From Verrucomicrobiota bacterium (GTDB taxonomy: Bacteria; Verrucomicrobiota; Verrucomicrobiia; Opitutales; Opitutaceae), in NCBI GenBank assembly GCA_014584295.1, contig JACTNC010000019.1, forward strand, positions 1 to 64,000: a stretch of 64,000 nt of DNA, in the 5' to 3' direction. Of the stretch, positions 44,938-54,616 are shown piece after piece. Both the position numbers and the translations under genes were made by a program. Below the pieces are notes generated by a model that searched no databases, was not told where the DNA came from, and saw only the letters and a program-made list of their open reading frames with translations. How positions within the stretch are numbered: the stretch's first letter is position 1; every line of letters begins with the position of its first letter.

Positions 44938-46188
44938 TTAGAGTCGGATGATAATCCTGTTTCGATGGAGGAATCGAACGAGTAGAATCGGGAGCAGAAG
45001 GGCGACTGCCGCGATGAGCAATCCCCCGGTTCCAGGAGCGACGATGGAATCGAGAAACCGGCTGATTTCGCCTCCCACAAAGCGCGTCGAGATGGCTTCG
45101 AAGTCGATGAAATCCACGGCGAGATAGACGACCAGGGCGTTTGTGCCGATCCAAAGGAATGGAGGGGTCCATCGCTGCCATTTCCAGACGTCGATCACCA
45201 GGTAGAAGACACCGAGCAGTGCTGCTGATGCACCGCTGGCGACCAGACAGTACGACGAGGTCCAGATACGTTTCACAATCGGGAAGGAGATGCCCCAGAG
45301 CATACCAGCCGCGATTGCGGCAGCGCCTGCCGCGATGAGAAGAAATGCCTTGTTGCGATCAGTCCGGCGGGTGCTTTTCAGAACCCAGGCTGCCATGATG
45401 CCGAAGAGTGTGGTCGCGATGGATGGAATTGTACTGAGCAGCCCCTCATTCGTGTAATACGTGTTGCGTTTGCGTCCGGGGAGAAAACGGAAATCAACGT
45501 AATTTGCGAGATTGAGGCCTTCCTCGAAACTGCCCTGGAGGGTTGACGGCACCGCGGCCGAAAGGGCGGCGGGAGAGTCAGAGCCGATCCTGGCGGAGAG
45601 TTGACCGATGGTGGTCTTGTCGAGGTGCAGCTCAGGCACGGGCACAAAGGTCATCAGGCCCCAGTAGCCGATGAGGCAAAGGAGAGAGGCGACAACAATG
45701 CCGCGCCTCGGAAGCATGACATACAACATGGCGCCAAAGAGATAGCACAGGGCAATCCTATGGAGCACGCCCGCCCATTGCATGTTGGCCCAGCCCTTGG
45801 AGATGCCTCCGTAGTAAATGACACCGAGCGCGAAGAGCAGGATGCTGCGGCGGGCGATGCGAATGAACGCGGCGGTGCGCCCCTCCGTTGCGAGCATTCG
45901 ATCCATTGAGAAAACAATGGAGACTCCGATCAGGAACAGGAAAAGCGGGAAGATCAGGTCGAAAAAGGTGAAGCCCTCCCATTTTGTGTGGGAAAGCTGT
46001 GTTGCAACCGCAGCGAGAACGGGCCCGCCGTCCATGCGGTTCAGAGCCTTGACGAGGTGCTCGCCGCCGATGATCCAGAACATGTCAAATCCGCGAAGGA
46101 CATCGACGGATACCACGCGGGGCGGACGCGAGGGCACCTCCATGGCGGGGGCGGGCGACGCCGGTGGATTCGTGGTGGTTCCGGCCAT
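44938..46188 (-). CDS. DUF5009/HGSNAT-like membrane acyltransferase
   Basis: A 416-residue integral membrane protein with about 10-11 helices. Recognisable parts are RVVSVDVLRGFDMFWIIGGE at the start, THTKWEGFTFFDLIFPLFLFLIGVS, LHRIALCYLFGAMLY and the conserved PPFLWIGTNALVVYL near the end. The family is related to heparan-alpha-glucosaminide N-acetyltransferase, which acetylates amino-sugar ends using cytoplasmic acetyl-CoA. Whether this one acetylates glucosamine is unknown, but a lyase and N-sulfatase-like enzymes next door make an amino-sugar glycan plausible. It follows the TonB receptor by 27 bp. Confidence 0.85.
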   Translation of the reverse strand: MAGTTTNPPASPAPAMEVPSRPPRVVSVDVLRGFDMFWIIGGEHLVKALNRMDGGPVLAAVATQLSHTKWEGFTFFDLIFPLFLFLIGVSIVFSMDRMLATEGRTAAFIRIARRSILLFALGVIYYGGISKGWANMQWAGVLHRIALCYLFGAMLYVMLPRRGIVVASLLCLIGYWGLMTFVPVPELHLDKTTIGQLSARIGSDSPAALSAAVPSTLQGSFEEGLNLANYVDFRFLPGRKRNTYYTNEGLLSTIPSIATTLFGIMAAWVLKSTRRTDRNKAFLLIAAGAAAIAAGMLWGISFPIVKRIWTSSYCLVASGASAALLGVFYLVIDVWKWQRWTPPFLWIGTNALVVYLAVDFIDFEAISTRFVGGEISRFLDSIVAPGTGGLLIAAVALLLPILLVRFLHRNRIIIRL

Positions 46189-46215
46189 GGAGGAGCGCTG
46201 CTGCGCGGAAGGCGC

Positions 46216-49200
46216 CTAGAACGAGAAAGAATTCGTCAGGACAAACGTCCGTGGTTCCGGTATCGTATAGACCGTCACCGCCCCGCTGGAACTCGCCCGT
46301 TGGGGGATGATGCCATTTTCGTCGAACACGTTCCGGATGTTCAACTGACCGCGCCAGATGATCTTGCGGCCGAACTTGCGTGTATAGCCGAAGAAGATCT
46401 CGGTGTCGTTGAAGGGGCGGCCGTAGACAGGAAGATCGATATCGGGCACGAAGATTTGATCGGGAATGCCTGCGAACGGGAAGTCATTCTGCACTAGCTG
46501 GGATTTGTAGCCGACGACGGATCGGGCCCTCCAGCGGTAGCCCGCGCCGACAAAGGCTCCCTTGAGCGTGCCCTTGTCGAACGAGTAGCGCGTCACCAGA
46601 TTGACGCGCTTGCCGCGCGCCTGTTCGGTGGCTCGCCCGTCGGCCTGCTGGATGAGGTTGATGTCACTGATCAGCGTGCGCGCGATGTCGCGGATGGTTG
46701 TCGCTGAGGTCGACTCCGGATCTGTCAGGCTGCCGTTGTCACTCCAGACCTTCAGCCGACTCTTGATATAGGAAATCCACTGCGCTCCGATGTCCGTTTC
46801 GATGGAGTCACTTAGGGTGCCATTGATTGTGAGGCGCCAGTTACGCAGCAGGTTCGCGGTCAGCTCAAATTCGTAGCCACTCGATTCCGCCATGGCGGTG
46901 ACTTCATAGGTTGAAACAACGCCGGTTTCGAAGGGAGTCGGCGGAGGAGGCGGGTTGATAAGTCCTGCTTCGGTGGCATTGGCGATGATCTGTTCGATGT
47001 TGTTGACTGGATTGCGCAGCTGTACGCGAAAGTCCGATTGGTCGGGGCCGGAGGTGTTGAGATAGCGATTGATGCGAAGGGCGACACGTCCGTCGAGCAG
47101 ACTCAATCTCAGGCCATAGTCGGTGCCTATGCCCTTCGAGCCGGAGAGGTAGGTGTTATCGGGATAGCGCGTGCCCGGCTTCGAGCTCCAGCCGGTTGAA
47201 CGATTGAAGAACACGGAGGCAAAGTTGGTCACGTGCAGCACCGCACCCGCGCTGTAGGTGTCGCCCGAAACGAACTGCTGATTCGATTTGCCGATGGGAA
47301 TATCCATGATCGACATCCATGCGGAATTGGGCCCCCCGGATCCGATCCGGCTCAAAAGCCCGGGTTCGTCGACTGCGCTCCAGTTCGTGACGCGGTCGCG
47401 TCGCAGTCCCCAGGTCGTCACGAGGCGGTCCTTCAGGAACGTGCTTTGCATCGAGAAGGCGGTGCCGTGCAAGGTGACGCTGCGGAGGTTGGTCGAGCGC
47501 GCGGTCAATCCGATTGGATTCTCCGGTCCGTAGACGGTGTAACCCGGAAGCTTGCTGGTCTTCAGCGGATCGAAAGGCAGATTGAGATAGTAGATGTTTC
47601 CGGTGGAAGGATCCTGGGGATTCGAGACGTAGGCCCTCCACTGGTAGGCGTAGGTCGCATTGGTCCAGCTGTCGACGGGGTTCACACCATCCGGCACGAT
47701 GCGGAGATCGCTGTCGGGCTGACCGTTGACGGAGTAGGTGCGTTGCGCAAGCAGGCCGAATCGATGGCTGCCGAGCCACACATTGTGTTTTCTCAGATCG
47801 AGATCGTAGGCAACGGTTGCGCGCGCCTCCTCGCGTTCGAAGCGGCGGATTCCGCCGCGACCACTGCCTTCGAAGAAGTATCGACCTACGTTCGGGTTGG
47901 GAGTGACGCGATCGGGCAGGAATCGGTTGGCATCTACGTAGAGGGAATTCTGATTGCCGCGCATGAGATCGACAAAATCCCAGCGGTTCCTCTCCTCATT
48001 GTAGCTCGCCTCAAGGTACAAGTTCCGTCCGATTCTCTGTTCGACAGTGGCGCCGAGGATCCTTCCGCGCATCAGGCTGCTCGTGCCATTGCCGTGCACG
48101 TTTACGTCAATGGGAAAGACCGAAGAATCCGCCAAGCTGTAGGGATACATATCGGGTTGTTGCGCGAGATCGCCGGGACCCTTTGTTGTAACCGAGTAGC
48201 GGGCTGAGGCATTTGTAACGGGGTTGGCGGTCGCCCCCCAGATCATGAAGGGCACGTCCGCCGCCGTTTGGCCAAACACGTAGACGTTGCGGTTGGTGGT
48301 ATACCGTCTGAAGAGCGGGTCGCTGGCGCCCGGAACGGGAGCTGTGCCGGCTGCCCCGGTTCCATTGTTGAAGATGGGGCGTCCGGCTGCGATCCAGGGT
48401 GTGACACGATCGGTGAACACCGTATTGCGCGCCTGATTGGACTTGATGTAGACATGTTCCATCCAGCCACGGATGGTGGTGTTCTTGAATGGAGTGAATG
48501 TGAATGTGCCATAGAGGCGACGGGTGTTGTCGCCGGAGGCGGGGCGAAACGTGTTTTGATTCTGCTGCAGGGCATCGATGCGCACGGCTAGGCGCCTCGG
48601 AATGAGAGTCCGCTCAAGATCGATCGACGTCCGGAGGGAATCGTAGTTGTCGGTTCGGAACTGGATCGAGTAGTTGCTCTTTCCGATTCGGGCGCGATTG
48701 AAGCTGATGTCCACGATGCCGGCGGGCTTGCCCACGCCGAAGAGGATTGCATTTGGGCCGCTGGAATAGGTGATCCGATCGGAGTTATAGGTATCGAGGA
48801 AGATCGACGTTTCGAAGAAATCATGCGAGCGACTGCTGGTGGTCAGACCGCGCATGCGGTTGTCGGTACTGGGATTGACGACCCGATCATTGAAATCGCC
48901 CGATTTGTAGGCAGAGAACTCGCTCGTGTTTTCAACATTGATCGAGTAGCGGAAGGCGTCTTCGACCGATACGGTCCCTATATCCTGGAGAAACTCCGGG
49001 GTCATCACCTGGATCTGAGAGGCGACGTTGCGAAGTTCCGTATTGAGGCGACTGCCTGCCAGGGTGTCGCGCACCGCATAACCGCTGTCCTCCTCGGCGT
49101 GCACTTCGAATGGAGAAAGGACCTGCACGTCCTCGGGCGGAGGCACCGCGGCGGAGGTTGATGTTTGTGAGGCCTGGGCGAATGCCGCTGCAGGTGAGGC

Positions 49201-49323
49201 CAGGAGCGTGAGGGCAAGGACTGCTCGGCGGGCGTGCTGGTTCTTCGCTGGAAGGGGCGCGGCTGCTTGTCGGGCGGCGCCGGGACTCGATGCCGGGGAG
49301 GTGGCTCTTGTATCAAATTGCAT
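46216..49323 (-). CDS. TonB-dependent outer-membrane receptor
   Basis: A 1035-residue receptor with a signal sequence (AVLALTLLASPAAAFAQA), a TonB-box-like lead (VQVLSPFEVHAEEDSGY), a plug (TLAGSRLNTELRNVASQIQVMTPEFLQDIG, then SGPNAILFGVGKPAGIVD) and a long barrel ending TFVLTNSFSF. The LSPFEV lead with a following TLAGxRLNT is typical of Opitutaceae receptors. It begins the receptor-DUF5009-lyase-sulfatase run, so it likely imports fragments of the same glycan. The intergenic region before it is 348 bp. Confidence 0.92.
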   Translation of the reverse strand: MQFDTRATSPASSPGAARQAAAPLPAKNQHARRAVLALTLLASPAAAFAQASQTSTSAAVPPPEDVQVLSPFEVHAEEDSGYAVRDTLAGSRLNTELRNVASQIQVMTPEFLQDIGTVSVEDAFRYSINVENTSEFSAYKSGDFNDRVVNPSTDNRMRGLTTSSRSHDFFETSIFLDTYNSDRITYSSGPNAILFGVGKPAGIVDISFNRARIGKSNYSIQFRTDNYDSLRTSIDLERTLIPRRLAVRIDALQQNQNTFRPASGDNTRRLYGTFTFTPFKNTTIRGWMEHVYIKSNQARNTVFTDRVTPWIAAGRPIFNNGTGAAGTAPVPGASDPLFRRYTTNRNVYVFGQTAADVPFMIWGATANPVTNASARYSVTTKGPGDLAQQPDMYPYSLADSSVFPIDVNVHGNGTSSLMRGRILGATVEQRIGRNLYLEASYNEERNRWDFVDLMRGNQNSLYVDANRFLPDRVTPNPNVGRYFFEGSGRGGIRRFEREEARATVAYDLDLRKHNVWLGSHRFGLLAQRTYSVNGQPDSDLRIVPDGVNPVDSWTNATYAYQWRAYVSNPQDPSTGNIYYLNLPFDPLKTSKLPGYTVYGPENPIGLTARSTNLRSVTLHGTAFSMQSTFLKDRLVTTWGLRRDRVTNWSAVDEPGLLSRIGSGGPNSAWMSIMDIPIGKSNQQFVSGDTYSAGAVLHVTNFASVFFNRSTGWSSKPGTRYPDNTYLSGSKGIGTDYGLRLSLLDGRVALRINRYLNTSGPDQSDFRVQLRNPVNNIEQIIANATEAGLINPPPPPTPFETGVVSTYEVTAMAESSGYEFELTANLLRNWRLTINGTLSDSIETDIGAQWISYIKSRLKVWSDNGSLTDPESTSATTIRDIARTLISDINLIQQADGRATEQARGKRVNLVTRYSFDKGTLKGAFVGAGYRWRARSVVGYKSQLVQNDFPFAGIPDQIFVPDIDLPVYGRPFNDTEIFFGYTRKFGRKIIWRGQLNIRNVFDENGIIPQRASSSGAVTVYTIPEPRTFVLTNSFSF

Positions 49324-49671
49324 GGGAGGGGAGGGTGATCGACGAGGCGTCGCCGGGCACCGGATTGCAATTCAGGTTGCGTGCAAACTATTGCGTGCAG
49401 TACGTGACCAGGGCAAGGCCTCCAGTGGAGGTCATCTGCCCTTCCTCCTACCGGGGTCGACGCATGCGCTTATCGCTATCGAACCTGGAGGAGCACGACC
49501 GGATGCATTGTCATTGCCACAAGGCAACAGGATCCCAATGAAATCGCGAAATGGCTGACGTTGGGATGCGCTGGACGATCCCGGTCACGACGAAGCGTGC
49601 CCCTCCAGTTCCGGAAGAATGTCGATTTGTGGCCCGACAACCTTGCGAAGGACAGTCGGCTGTTCGTTGCG
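49324..49671. other. 348-bp intergenic region with short repeats
   Basis: No coding sequence was recognised here between the TonB receptor and the rhamnose mutarotase. It should hold the receptor promoter. A direct repeat TTGCGTGCA occurs at 49377-49385 and 49391-49399, and a 13-bp palindrome CCTCCA-G-TGGAGG lies at 49419-49431. The repeats could be regulator sites. No hexamer pair was convincing. Confidence 0.4.
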
Positions 49672-50010
49672 TCAATCGCAGTGAAACACTTCCTCGGCGG
49701 AGGCCCACCATTCGCCGGGGGCACGATCGTCGAGTGGCTGCTGGCAGGGTTTGCAGAGTTTCCACCACGCCTGGGTCGTTGGATCTGCGGCCATGCGCGC
49801 CATGTCTGCCTCGAAGTCCGCACCTGTATATTCGAAGTAGCTGAAAAGGTAGAATCGGCCGTCGGGCATGCGACGCAGATAGATCGAGTAGTTGCGGATG
49901 TTGCACTTTCTGATCATTTCAAGCACCGCCGGCCACGCGGCAGCATGGAGTCGTCGATATTCGGCGATCCGTTCTTCCCTGATGCCAATGACAGATCCAA
50001 ATCGTTGCAT
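49672..50010 (-). CDS. rhaM: L-rhamnose mutarotase
   Basis: A 112-residue protein matching RhaM: MQRFGSVIGIREERIAEYRRLHAAAWPAVL at the start, NIRNYSIYLRRMPDGRFYLFSYFEYTG in the middle, and PTTQAWWKLCKPCQQPL with WWASAEEVFH at the end. The enzyme interconverts anomers of L-rhamnose (related enzymes act on L-fucose). ATG 50010 fits the family N-terminus; the open frame upstream overlaps the GH95 gene. It follows the GH95 gene by 32 bp and the RhaT-like transporter lies in the same operon, which supports a deoxy-sugar pathway. Confidence 0.92.
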   Translation of the reverse strand: MQRFGSVIGIREERIAEYRRLHAAAWPAVLEMIRKCNIRNYSIYLRRMPDGRFYLFSYFEYTGADFEADMARMAADPTTQAWWKLCKPCQQPLDDRAPGEWWASAEEVFHCD

Positions 50011-50042
50011 GATGTATGAAGATGGTGCCGACAGGTGTGTGA

Positions 50043-52439
50043 TCAGAATGGGAGCGTGATGGATTTGGATTCGCCGCGGCGAAGGGTCAACTTCCTGGAA
50101 GTATCGCCATAACGTACGGTAGTGGATCTTCCTCCCACGCTGCGGATCGTGGCAATGGTGAGCTGGCCATTGCGCCAAGTCATGCCCACCTCAAACCCCC
50201 CACGGGCGCGCAGGCCGCGGACCTCGCCATCGGGCCATGCGGCGGGCAGTGCAGGCAGAAGCAGGATCTCGCCGGGTGCACTCTGCATGAGCATCTCGGC
50301 AATCGCTGCAGTGCCTCCGAAATTGCCGTCGATCTGAAAAGGCGGATGAGAGTCAAACAGGTTGGCGAAAGTGCCTCCCCAGCGTTTGCCCGCGGTGTCG
50401 CCGTCGACCGGCTTCAGCGCATTGCGCAGGAGCATGTGTGCGTGATCCCCATCACCAAGCCGCGCCCACATGCCCATCTTGAATGCGAGGCTCCAGCCTG
50501 TGCTGCCGTCGCCGCGCTTTTCCAAGGTTCTTCGGGCGCCGGCGGCCAGATCCGGCGTGTCGTGCGGTGTGATTTCGTTGCCCGGATAGAGTCCCCAGAG
50601 ATGGGCCACATGCCGGTGCTGGGGTTCCGCTTCAATATAGTCCTCCAGCCACTCCATGATGCGGCCGTCATATCCGAGCCGCGTGGGTGCAAGTTTCGCG
50701 CGCGTGGCTGCGAGTTCGGCGGCAAAATCCTGATCGATGCCCAGATCCTTGGCAGCACGCGCGCAGGCTGAAAACAGGTAGCGCAGCAGCTGCATGTCGG
50801 TTGTTGGCCCCATGCACACGTGCACGCGCTTTCCATCGATGAGAAAGGAGTTCTCCGGGGAGTTTGAAGGTGCCGTGACGAGCCATCCGGTGGCCGGATA
50901 CTCGATGAGCATGTCGCTGTAGAAGAGGGCTGAGCCTTTCAGGATCGGATAGACGCGGGCCAGGAAGTCGCGATCGCCGGTGAAAAGGTAGTGGTCCCAC
51001 AGGTGCTGGCAGAGCCATGCGGAACAGGAGACCGTGGATCCCCAGCTCGCGGACTCGCCTGGCGATGTGAAGCCCCAGGGATTCGCCAGCAGGAATGAAA
51101 CCCAGCCCCGCGCTCCGTAGTAGGCCTTCGCGGTCTTGGTGCCGGGTGCGACGAGCGATTCTATCAGGGCGAAGAGGGGCTCATGCAGTTCGCTCAGGTT
51201 TGTGACCTCTGCAGGCCAGTAGTTCATCTGCACGTTGATGTTGGCATGCCAGTCGCCGTTCCACGGCGTCTGGATGGTGTCCGCCCAGATGCCCTGCAGG
51301 TTGGCGGGAAAGCCGCCTGGACGGGAGGACGAGATCAGGAGATAGCGGCCGAAATTGAAATAGAGAGCTGCGAGCGACGGATCTGCCGAACCTTCGTGGA
51401 AATCCTGCAGGCGTTGCAGGGTTGATTTGCGGGCTACCTCGGGGTTGGGCGCACCGAGTGACAGGGAGACACGATCAAAGTAACGCCGGTAGTCCTTGAT
51501 GTGCGCGGCACGCAACCGCTCCCACGATTTTCCCATCACCCGCCGGAGATCGCCTTCTGCAGCGGCGAATGCATCGTTTACCTTCCGCCCGGCAAAGGAC
51601 TTGATATCGGTCGCGGCCGTCACGAGAATCATTGCCGCATCCGCGTTTCGAACTTGGATCGCATCGCCGGCGGGCGTGAGCGTGCCACCACGGAGCACGA
51701 TTTTCATGCGGGCGGCAAAGCGCACGCCCATCCCGCCCTCCCGGCTATCATTCAACTGACCTGACATGAGCAGGCCCTCGCGGCCCAGGTTCTCGACGAC
51801 CGCCCGCTCCTTGCGTGACAGACGTGCGTCGAACGAAATGCTTCCCGACTTGTCCGCAGTCAGGCGAAGAACGAAGGCCTCATCCGGGTGGCTCACGAAG
51901 GCTTCGCGGGTGAACGTAACACCTGCCTGTTCGTAGGTCAGGCGTCCCACCGCGTTGGCCAGATCGAGCACCCGGCGGTAGTGCGTTACGGGGGCCGTCG
52001 CTCCCTCACTCATGAACGTCAGTTTCAGATCGCCGAGGACCTGGTAGCATCCAAACGGCACATTGGCGCCCACGCCCATTCCTGATCCGGGGCCTGCGCA
52101 GGTGAAGTTGGCGTTTACCAAGGCTTCCGCCTCAAGGTTCTTTCCCTCGAGAAGCAGACGGCGGATCTCCGGCAACGCCCCTTTCGCGTCGGGTCTGTCG
52201 GCCTCCTGCGGTGATCCGGACCACATGCCGGATTCGTTGAGGACGATGCGTTCCTCGCTGACACCGCCGAAGAGCGACGCACCGAGTCTCCCATTTCCCA
52301 AGGGCGTCGATTCAAAGAGATGGCCGCCCGGGCCGTCCAGCACCACATAGCGGGATTCGTCTCGCGGGGTGGACGGAGCAGCGCCTGCCATTGAGCAGAG
52401 CAGCGCTGACGCGAATGCGATACGGTGTACTACGTTCAT
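50043..52439 (-). CDS. Exported GH95-family glycosidase (alpha-L-fucosidase or alpha-L-galactosidase type)
   Basis: A 798-residue protein with signal peptide ([17 protein letters not shown]). GH95 marks are [30 protein letters not shown], the [23 protein letters not shown] block and [20 protein letters not shown], which contain the catalytic Asn and Asp of the family. A C-terminal beta domain ends in [14 protein letters not shown]95 removes alpha-1,2-L-fucose or galactose. ATG 52439 overlaps the propeller glycosidase stop by 4 nt and gives the signal peptide. Its linkage to rhamnose genes suggests a mixed deoxyhexose glycan. Confidence 0.92.
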   Translation of the reverse strand: MNVVHRIAFASALLCSMAGAAPSTPRDESRYVVLDGPGGHLFESTPLGNGRLGASLFGGVSEERIVLNESGMWSGSPQEADRPDAKGALPEIRRLLLEGKNLEAEALVNANFTCAGPGSGMGVGANVPFGCYQVLGDLKLTFMSEGATAPVTHYRRVLDLANAVGRLTYEQAGVTFTREAFVSHPDEAFVLRLTADKSGSISFDARLSRKERAVVENLGREGLLMSGQLNDSREGGMGVRFAARMKIVLRGGTLTPAGDAIQVRNADAAMILVTAATDIKSFAGRKVNDAFAAAEGDLRRVMGKSWERLRAAHIKDYRRYFDRVSLSLGAPNPEVARKSTLQRLQDFHEGSADPSLAALYFNFGRYLLISSSRPGGFPANLQGIWADTIQTPWNGDWHANINVQMNYWPAEVTNLSELHEPLFALIESLVAPGTKTAKAYYGARGWVSFLLANPWGFTSPGESASWGSTVSCSAWLCQHLWDHYLFTGDRDFLARVYPILKGSALFYSDMLIEYPATGWLVTAPSNSPENSFLIDGKRVHVCMGPTTDMQLLRYLFSACARAAKDLGIDQDFAAELAATRAKLAPTRLGYDGRIMEWLEDYIEAEPQHRHVAHLWGLYPGNEITPHDTPDLAAGARRTLEKRGDGSTGWSLAFKMGMWARLGDGDHAHMLLRNALKPVDGDTAGKRWGGTFANLFDSHPPFQIDGNFGGTAAIAEMLMQSAPGEILLLPALPAAWPDGEVRGLRARGGFEVGMTWRNGQLTIATIRSVGGRSTTVRYGDTSRKLTLRRGESKSITLPF

Positions 52440-53473
52440 GAGGACCGGAGATCCCTGGAAGTCGCGAGAGCGATGACGCGGCCTTCCGTTCCGACGGCGC
52501 AATAGAAGTGGTAGACGATTCCCTCGTGCTTCAGAATCCAGGGTTTGTGGGCATATTCCTGCTCGAAGGGTTCGGTGGGTGCAATGAGGTGGGGGCCGTT
52601 CCACTTGGTCCAATGAATGAGGTTCCGGGAACACGCAAAAGTGTCGAACGCTCCGCGGTCCCAGAATGCGCCGAAATAGAACATGACCCAGAGGTCGCCG
52701 ATGCGCGTGATCTGAGGATCGCCGCTGATTGCCCAAGGCGCGGATCCAATGCTGGTGAGGATCGGACCGTGTCCGAAGCGTTGCCAGGTGAGCATGTCAT
52801 GGGAAAGCGCGATTCCAATGGCCTCAATGCCGTAGGGCGCAGATTTTCCGTTGTAGTACATCACGAATGGCGCGCCCAAGGAGCGCGATTCATCGCGGAT
52901 GACGGCGCTCTTGTAGAGCGTGACATGCTCAAAATCCCGCGCGTCGCTTTGATTCGGAGCCAAAACGGGATTTTCGTCGAGACGCACCCATGGTTGGGTC
53001 GCTATCGGATCACTTGTGCACGCCATTCCGATCGCGAGCGGATCGGGCTCGTATCCCTTCTTGGCTCCGCCGATATAGGGAAGCCAGTAGCGGCCATCGT
53101 GCTGGCTGAGCTCATGGGAACCCGCCCAGCGGGTGTCGTAGAGAGCGATGCCACCGGCTGCCTGCCAGGCGTCCCATCCCTCGCCACGCAACGGAAGCAC
53201 GATGCCCAGCTTTTCCCAGCGCAGCAAGTCGTCGCTCGAGGCGAGGCAGGTCTGGTAGCCGACATCGCCCTTGCTGGAAATGTAGACCATGTACCAGCGA
53301 CCTTCGTGGCGGAAAACATTCGGGCAGTCGACGATTTCGTCGGCTTCACCGCGAAGCACGATGCCGTACTTGTAAGGCGTCTTCACCTCCTCATATACGC
53401 GCGCCATGGCCTCGGGCTCAACGAGCACCGGCTTGCCGGTTGGGAATGGGATGATATCGGGACGGTTCGGCAT
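52436..53473 (-). CDS. Five-bladed-propeller glycosidase-like protein (GH43/GH32-like)
   Basis: A 345-residue protein with repeated short motifs of a beta propeller: [106 protein letters not shown] and [19 protein letters not shown]. The fold fits GH43/GH32/GH130-type enzymes; acidic candidates lie at DCPNVF and near the GDPQI motif, but I cannot place the family. No signal peptide is seen from ATG 53473, so it may be cytoplasmic. It precedes the GH95 gene with a 4-nt overlap and follows the transporter. Confidence 0.7.
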   Translation of the reverse strand: MPNRPDIIPFPTGKPVLVEPEAMARVYEEVKTPYKYGIVLRGEADEIVDCPNVFRHEGRWYMVYISSKGDVGYQTCLASSDDLLRWEKLGIVLPLRGEGWDAWQAAGGIALYDTRWAGSHELSQHDGRYWLPYIGGAKKGYEPDPLAIGMACTSDPIATQPWVRLDENPVLAPNQSDARDFEHVTLYKSAVIRDESRSLGAPFVMYYNGKSAPYGIEAIGIALSHDMLTWQRFGHGPILTSIGSAPWAISGDPQITRIGDLWVMFYFGAFWDRGAFDTFACSRNLIHWTKWNGPHLIAPTEPFEQEYAHKPWILKHEGIVYHFYCAVGTEGRVIALATSRDLRSS

Positions 53474-53543
53474 GATGATTTGATGGAAACCCGCTGGGAA
53501 GCGGTCCACTGTTTCGCTTACACTTTGGACCCAGTCAACTGCG

Positions 53544-54587
53544 CTACAAGGAGGCGAGATGGTTTCCGTAGCTGATGAGTCCGACGGCGCCAAGGAGCAA
53601 TGCAATCGCCGCGAAGACGATGCGTCGGGTGGCTGGCTGACAGGAGCGCCATTCGCCGATGGCGACGCCGAAGCCGTAGCTGAGCAGGATCAGAATGATC
53701 ATGTGGATGGCCCAGCTTGAAAATTTCAAGCTGCCCATGCGTACATGGCCGAGTCCGTAGAAGAAGAACTGCAGGTACCAGAGCAGTCCCGTGAGCAGCG
53801 CGAGTGCGTAGTTGCGGGCGAGACTGGCGCCTCCGGCAGAGACAAACTCCCGGATCGAGCGATCGCGGAGAATGAGATAGAGGCAGTAGATGAGCGTCGT
53901 CGTGAACGCGCCGGTGTTGGAGAAAAGATAGATGACGTTGCCCTGGAAATTTCCCGCACCATGTTTCGCCGCGACATCGGCGATGGGTTGTCCCGCGGCC
54001 AGTGAGAAACTGAATACGGCGGACAGCATGCCAGCGAGCAGGGCGATGGGCAGACCGACGCGCTGATTGAATCCGTTTGTGACACCACCCGAGGCCAGTT
54101 CCCGCTCCTTGCGAAAGCCTGCCGTGCCGGTGACCAGCATCGCTCCCCCGCCAAGCACGACACCGCCTACCACATAGAGACCAGCGGTGCTTGCCAATGT
54201 GGATCCGAGGGTGCCGGCAAGAAATGGGGGAAGAAGGGTGCCAAGAACGCAGGAGACTCCGATGGCGATCGCGTAGGTGAGGGAGTAGCCGATGTAGCGG
54301 ATGGCCACGCCAAAGGCGATGCCGCCCACGCCGTAGAGCACGCCGAGCAGGTAGGATCGGAGCATCGCGTCACCCGGTGCCTCGTGCAGGACCGCACCTA
54401 GTTCGGGAATGGTGAACCACGCAAAGATCCAGGGAAGCACAAGCCAGCAGCCCGAGGCCTGCACAAGCCAATAGGTCTGCCAGCGCCAGTTCCTGACGTA
54501 GCGCTGAGGGGCATAGCAGAGGGCGGCGGCGGACGCACCGACGGCGTGCAGAAGAGTTCCAAGCAGGGGGGCGGCTTCAGGGGACAT
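53544..54587 (-). CDS. RhaT-like L-rhamnose/proton symporter
   Basis: A 347-residue membrane protein with about 10 helices of the RhaT/DMT family: ASAAALCYAPQRYVRNWRWQTYWLVQASGCWLVLPWI, AMLRSYLLGVLYGVGGIAFGVAIRYIGYSL, GLPIALLAGMLSAVFSFSLAAGQPI and FFFYGLGHVRMGSLKFSSWAIHM. E. coli RhaT imports L-rhamnose with protons. The context of RhaM, GH95 and a dehydrogenase supports L-rhamnose or a related deoxyhexose. It is followed 70 bp later by the propeller glycosidase and is the fourth gene of the operon. Confidence 0.9.
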   Translation of the reverse strand: MSPEAAPLLGTLLHAVGASAAALCYAPQRYVRNWRWQTYWLVQASGCWLVLPWIFAWFTIPELGAVLHEAPGDAMLRSYLLGVLYGVGGIAFGVAIRYIGYSLTYAIAIGVSCVLGTLLPPFLAGTLGSTLASTAGLYVVGGVVLGGGAMLVTGTAGFRKERELASGGVTNGFNQRVGLPIALLAGMLSAVFSFSLAAGQPIADVAAKHGAGNFQGNVIYLFSNTGAFTTTLIYCLYLILRDRSIREFVSAGGASLARNYALALLTGLLWYLQFFFYGLGHVRMGSLKFSSWAIHMIILILLSYGFGVAIGEWRSCQPATRRIVFAAIALLLGAVGLISYGNHLASL

Positions 54588-54616
54588 GGAAGGAAAGCGT
54601 GAGCTTGGATAACGGA

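Noticed and set aside
49419-49431. A palindrome as terminator for the rhamnose mutarotase gene
   Set aside because: It has no T-tract and is 240 bp after the stop; it is only listed as a repeat.
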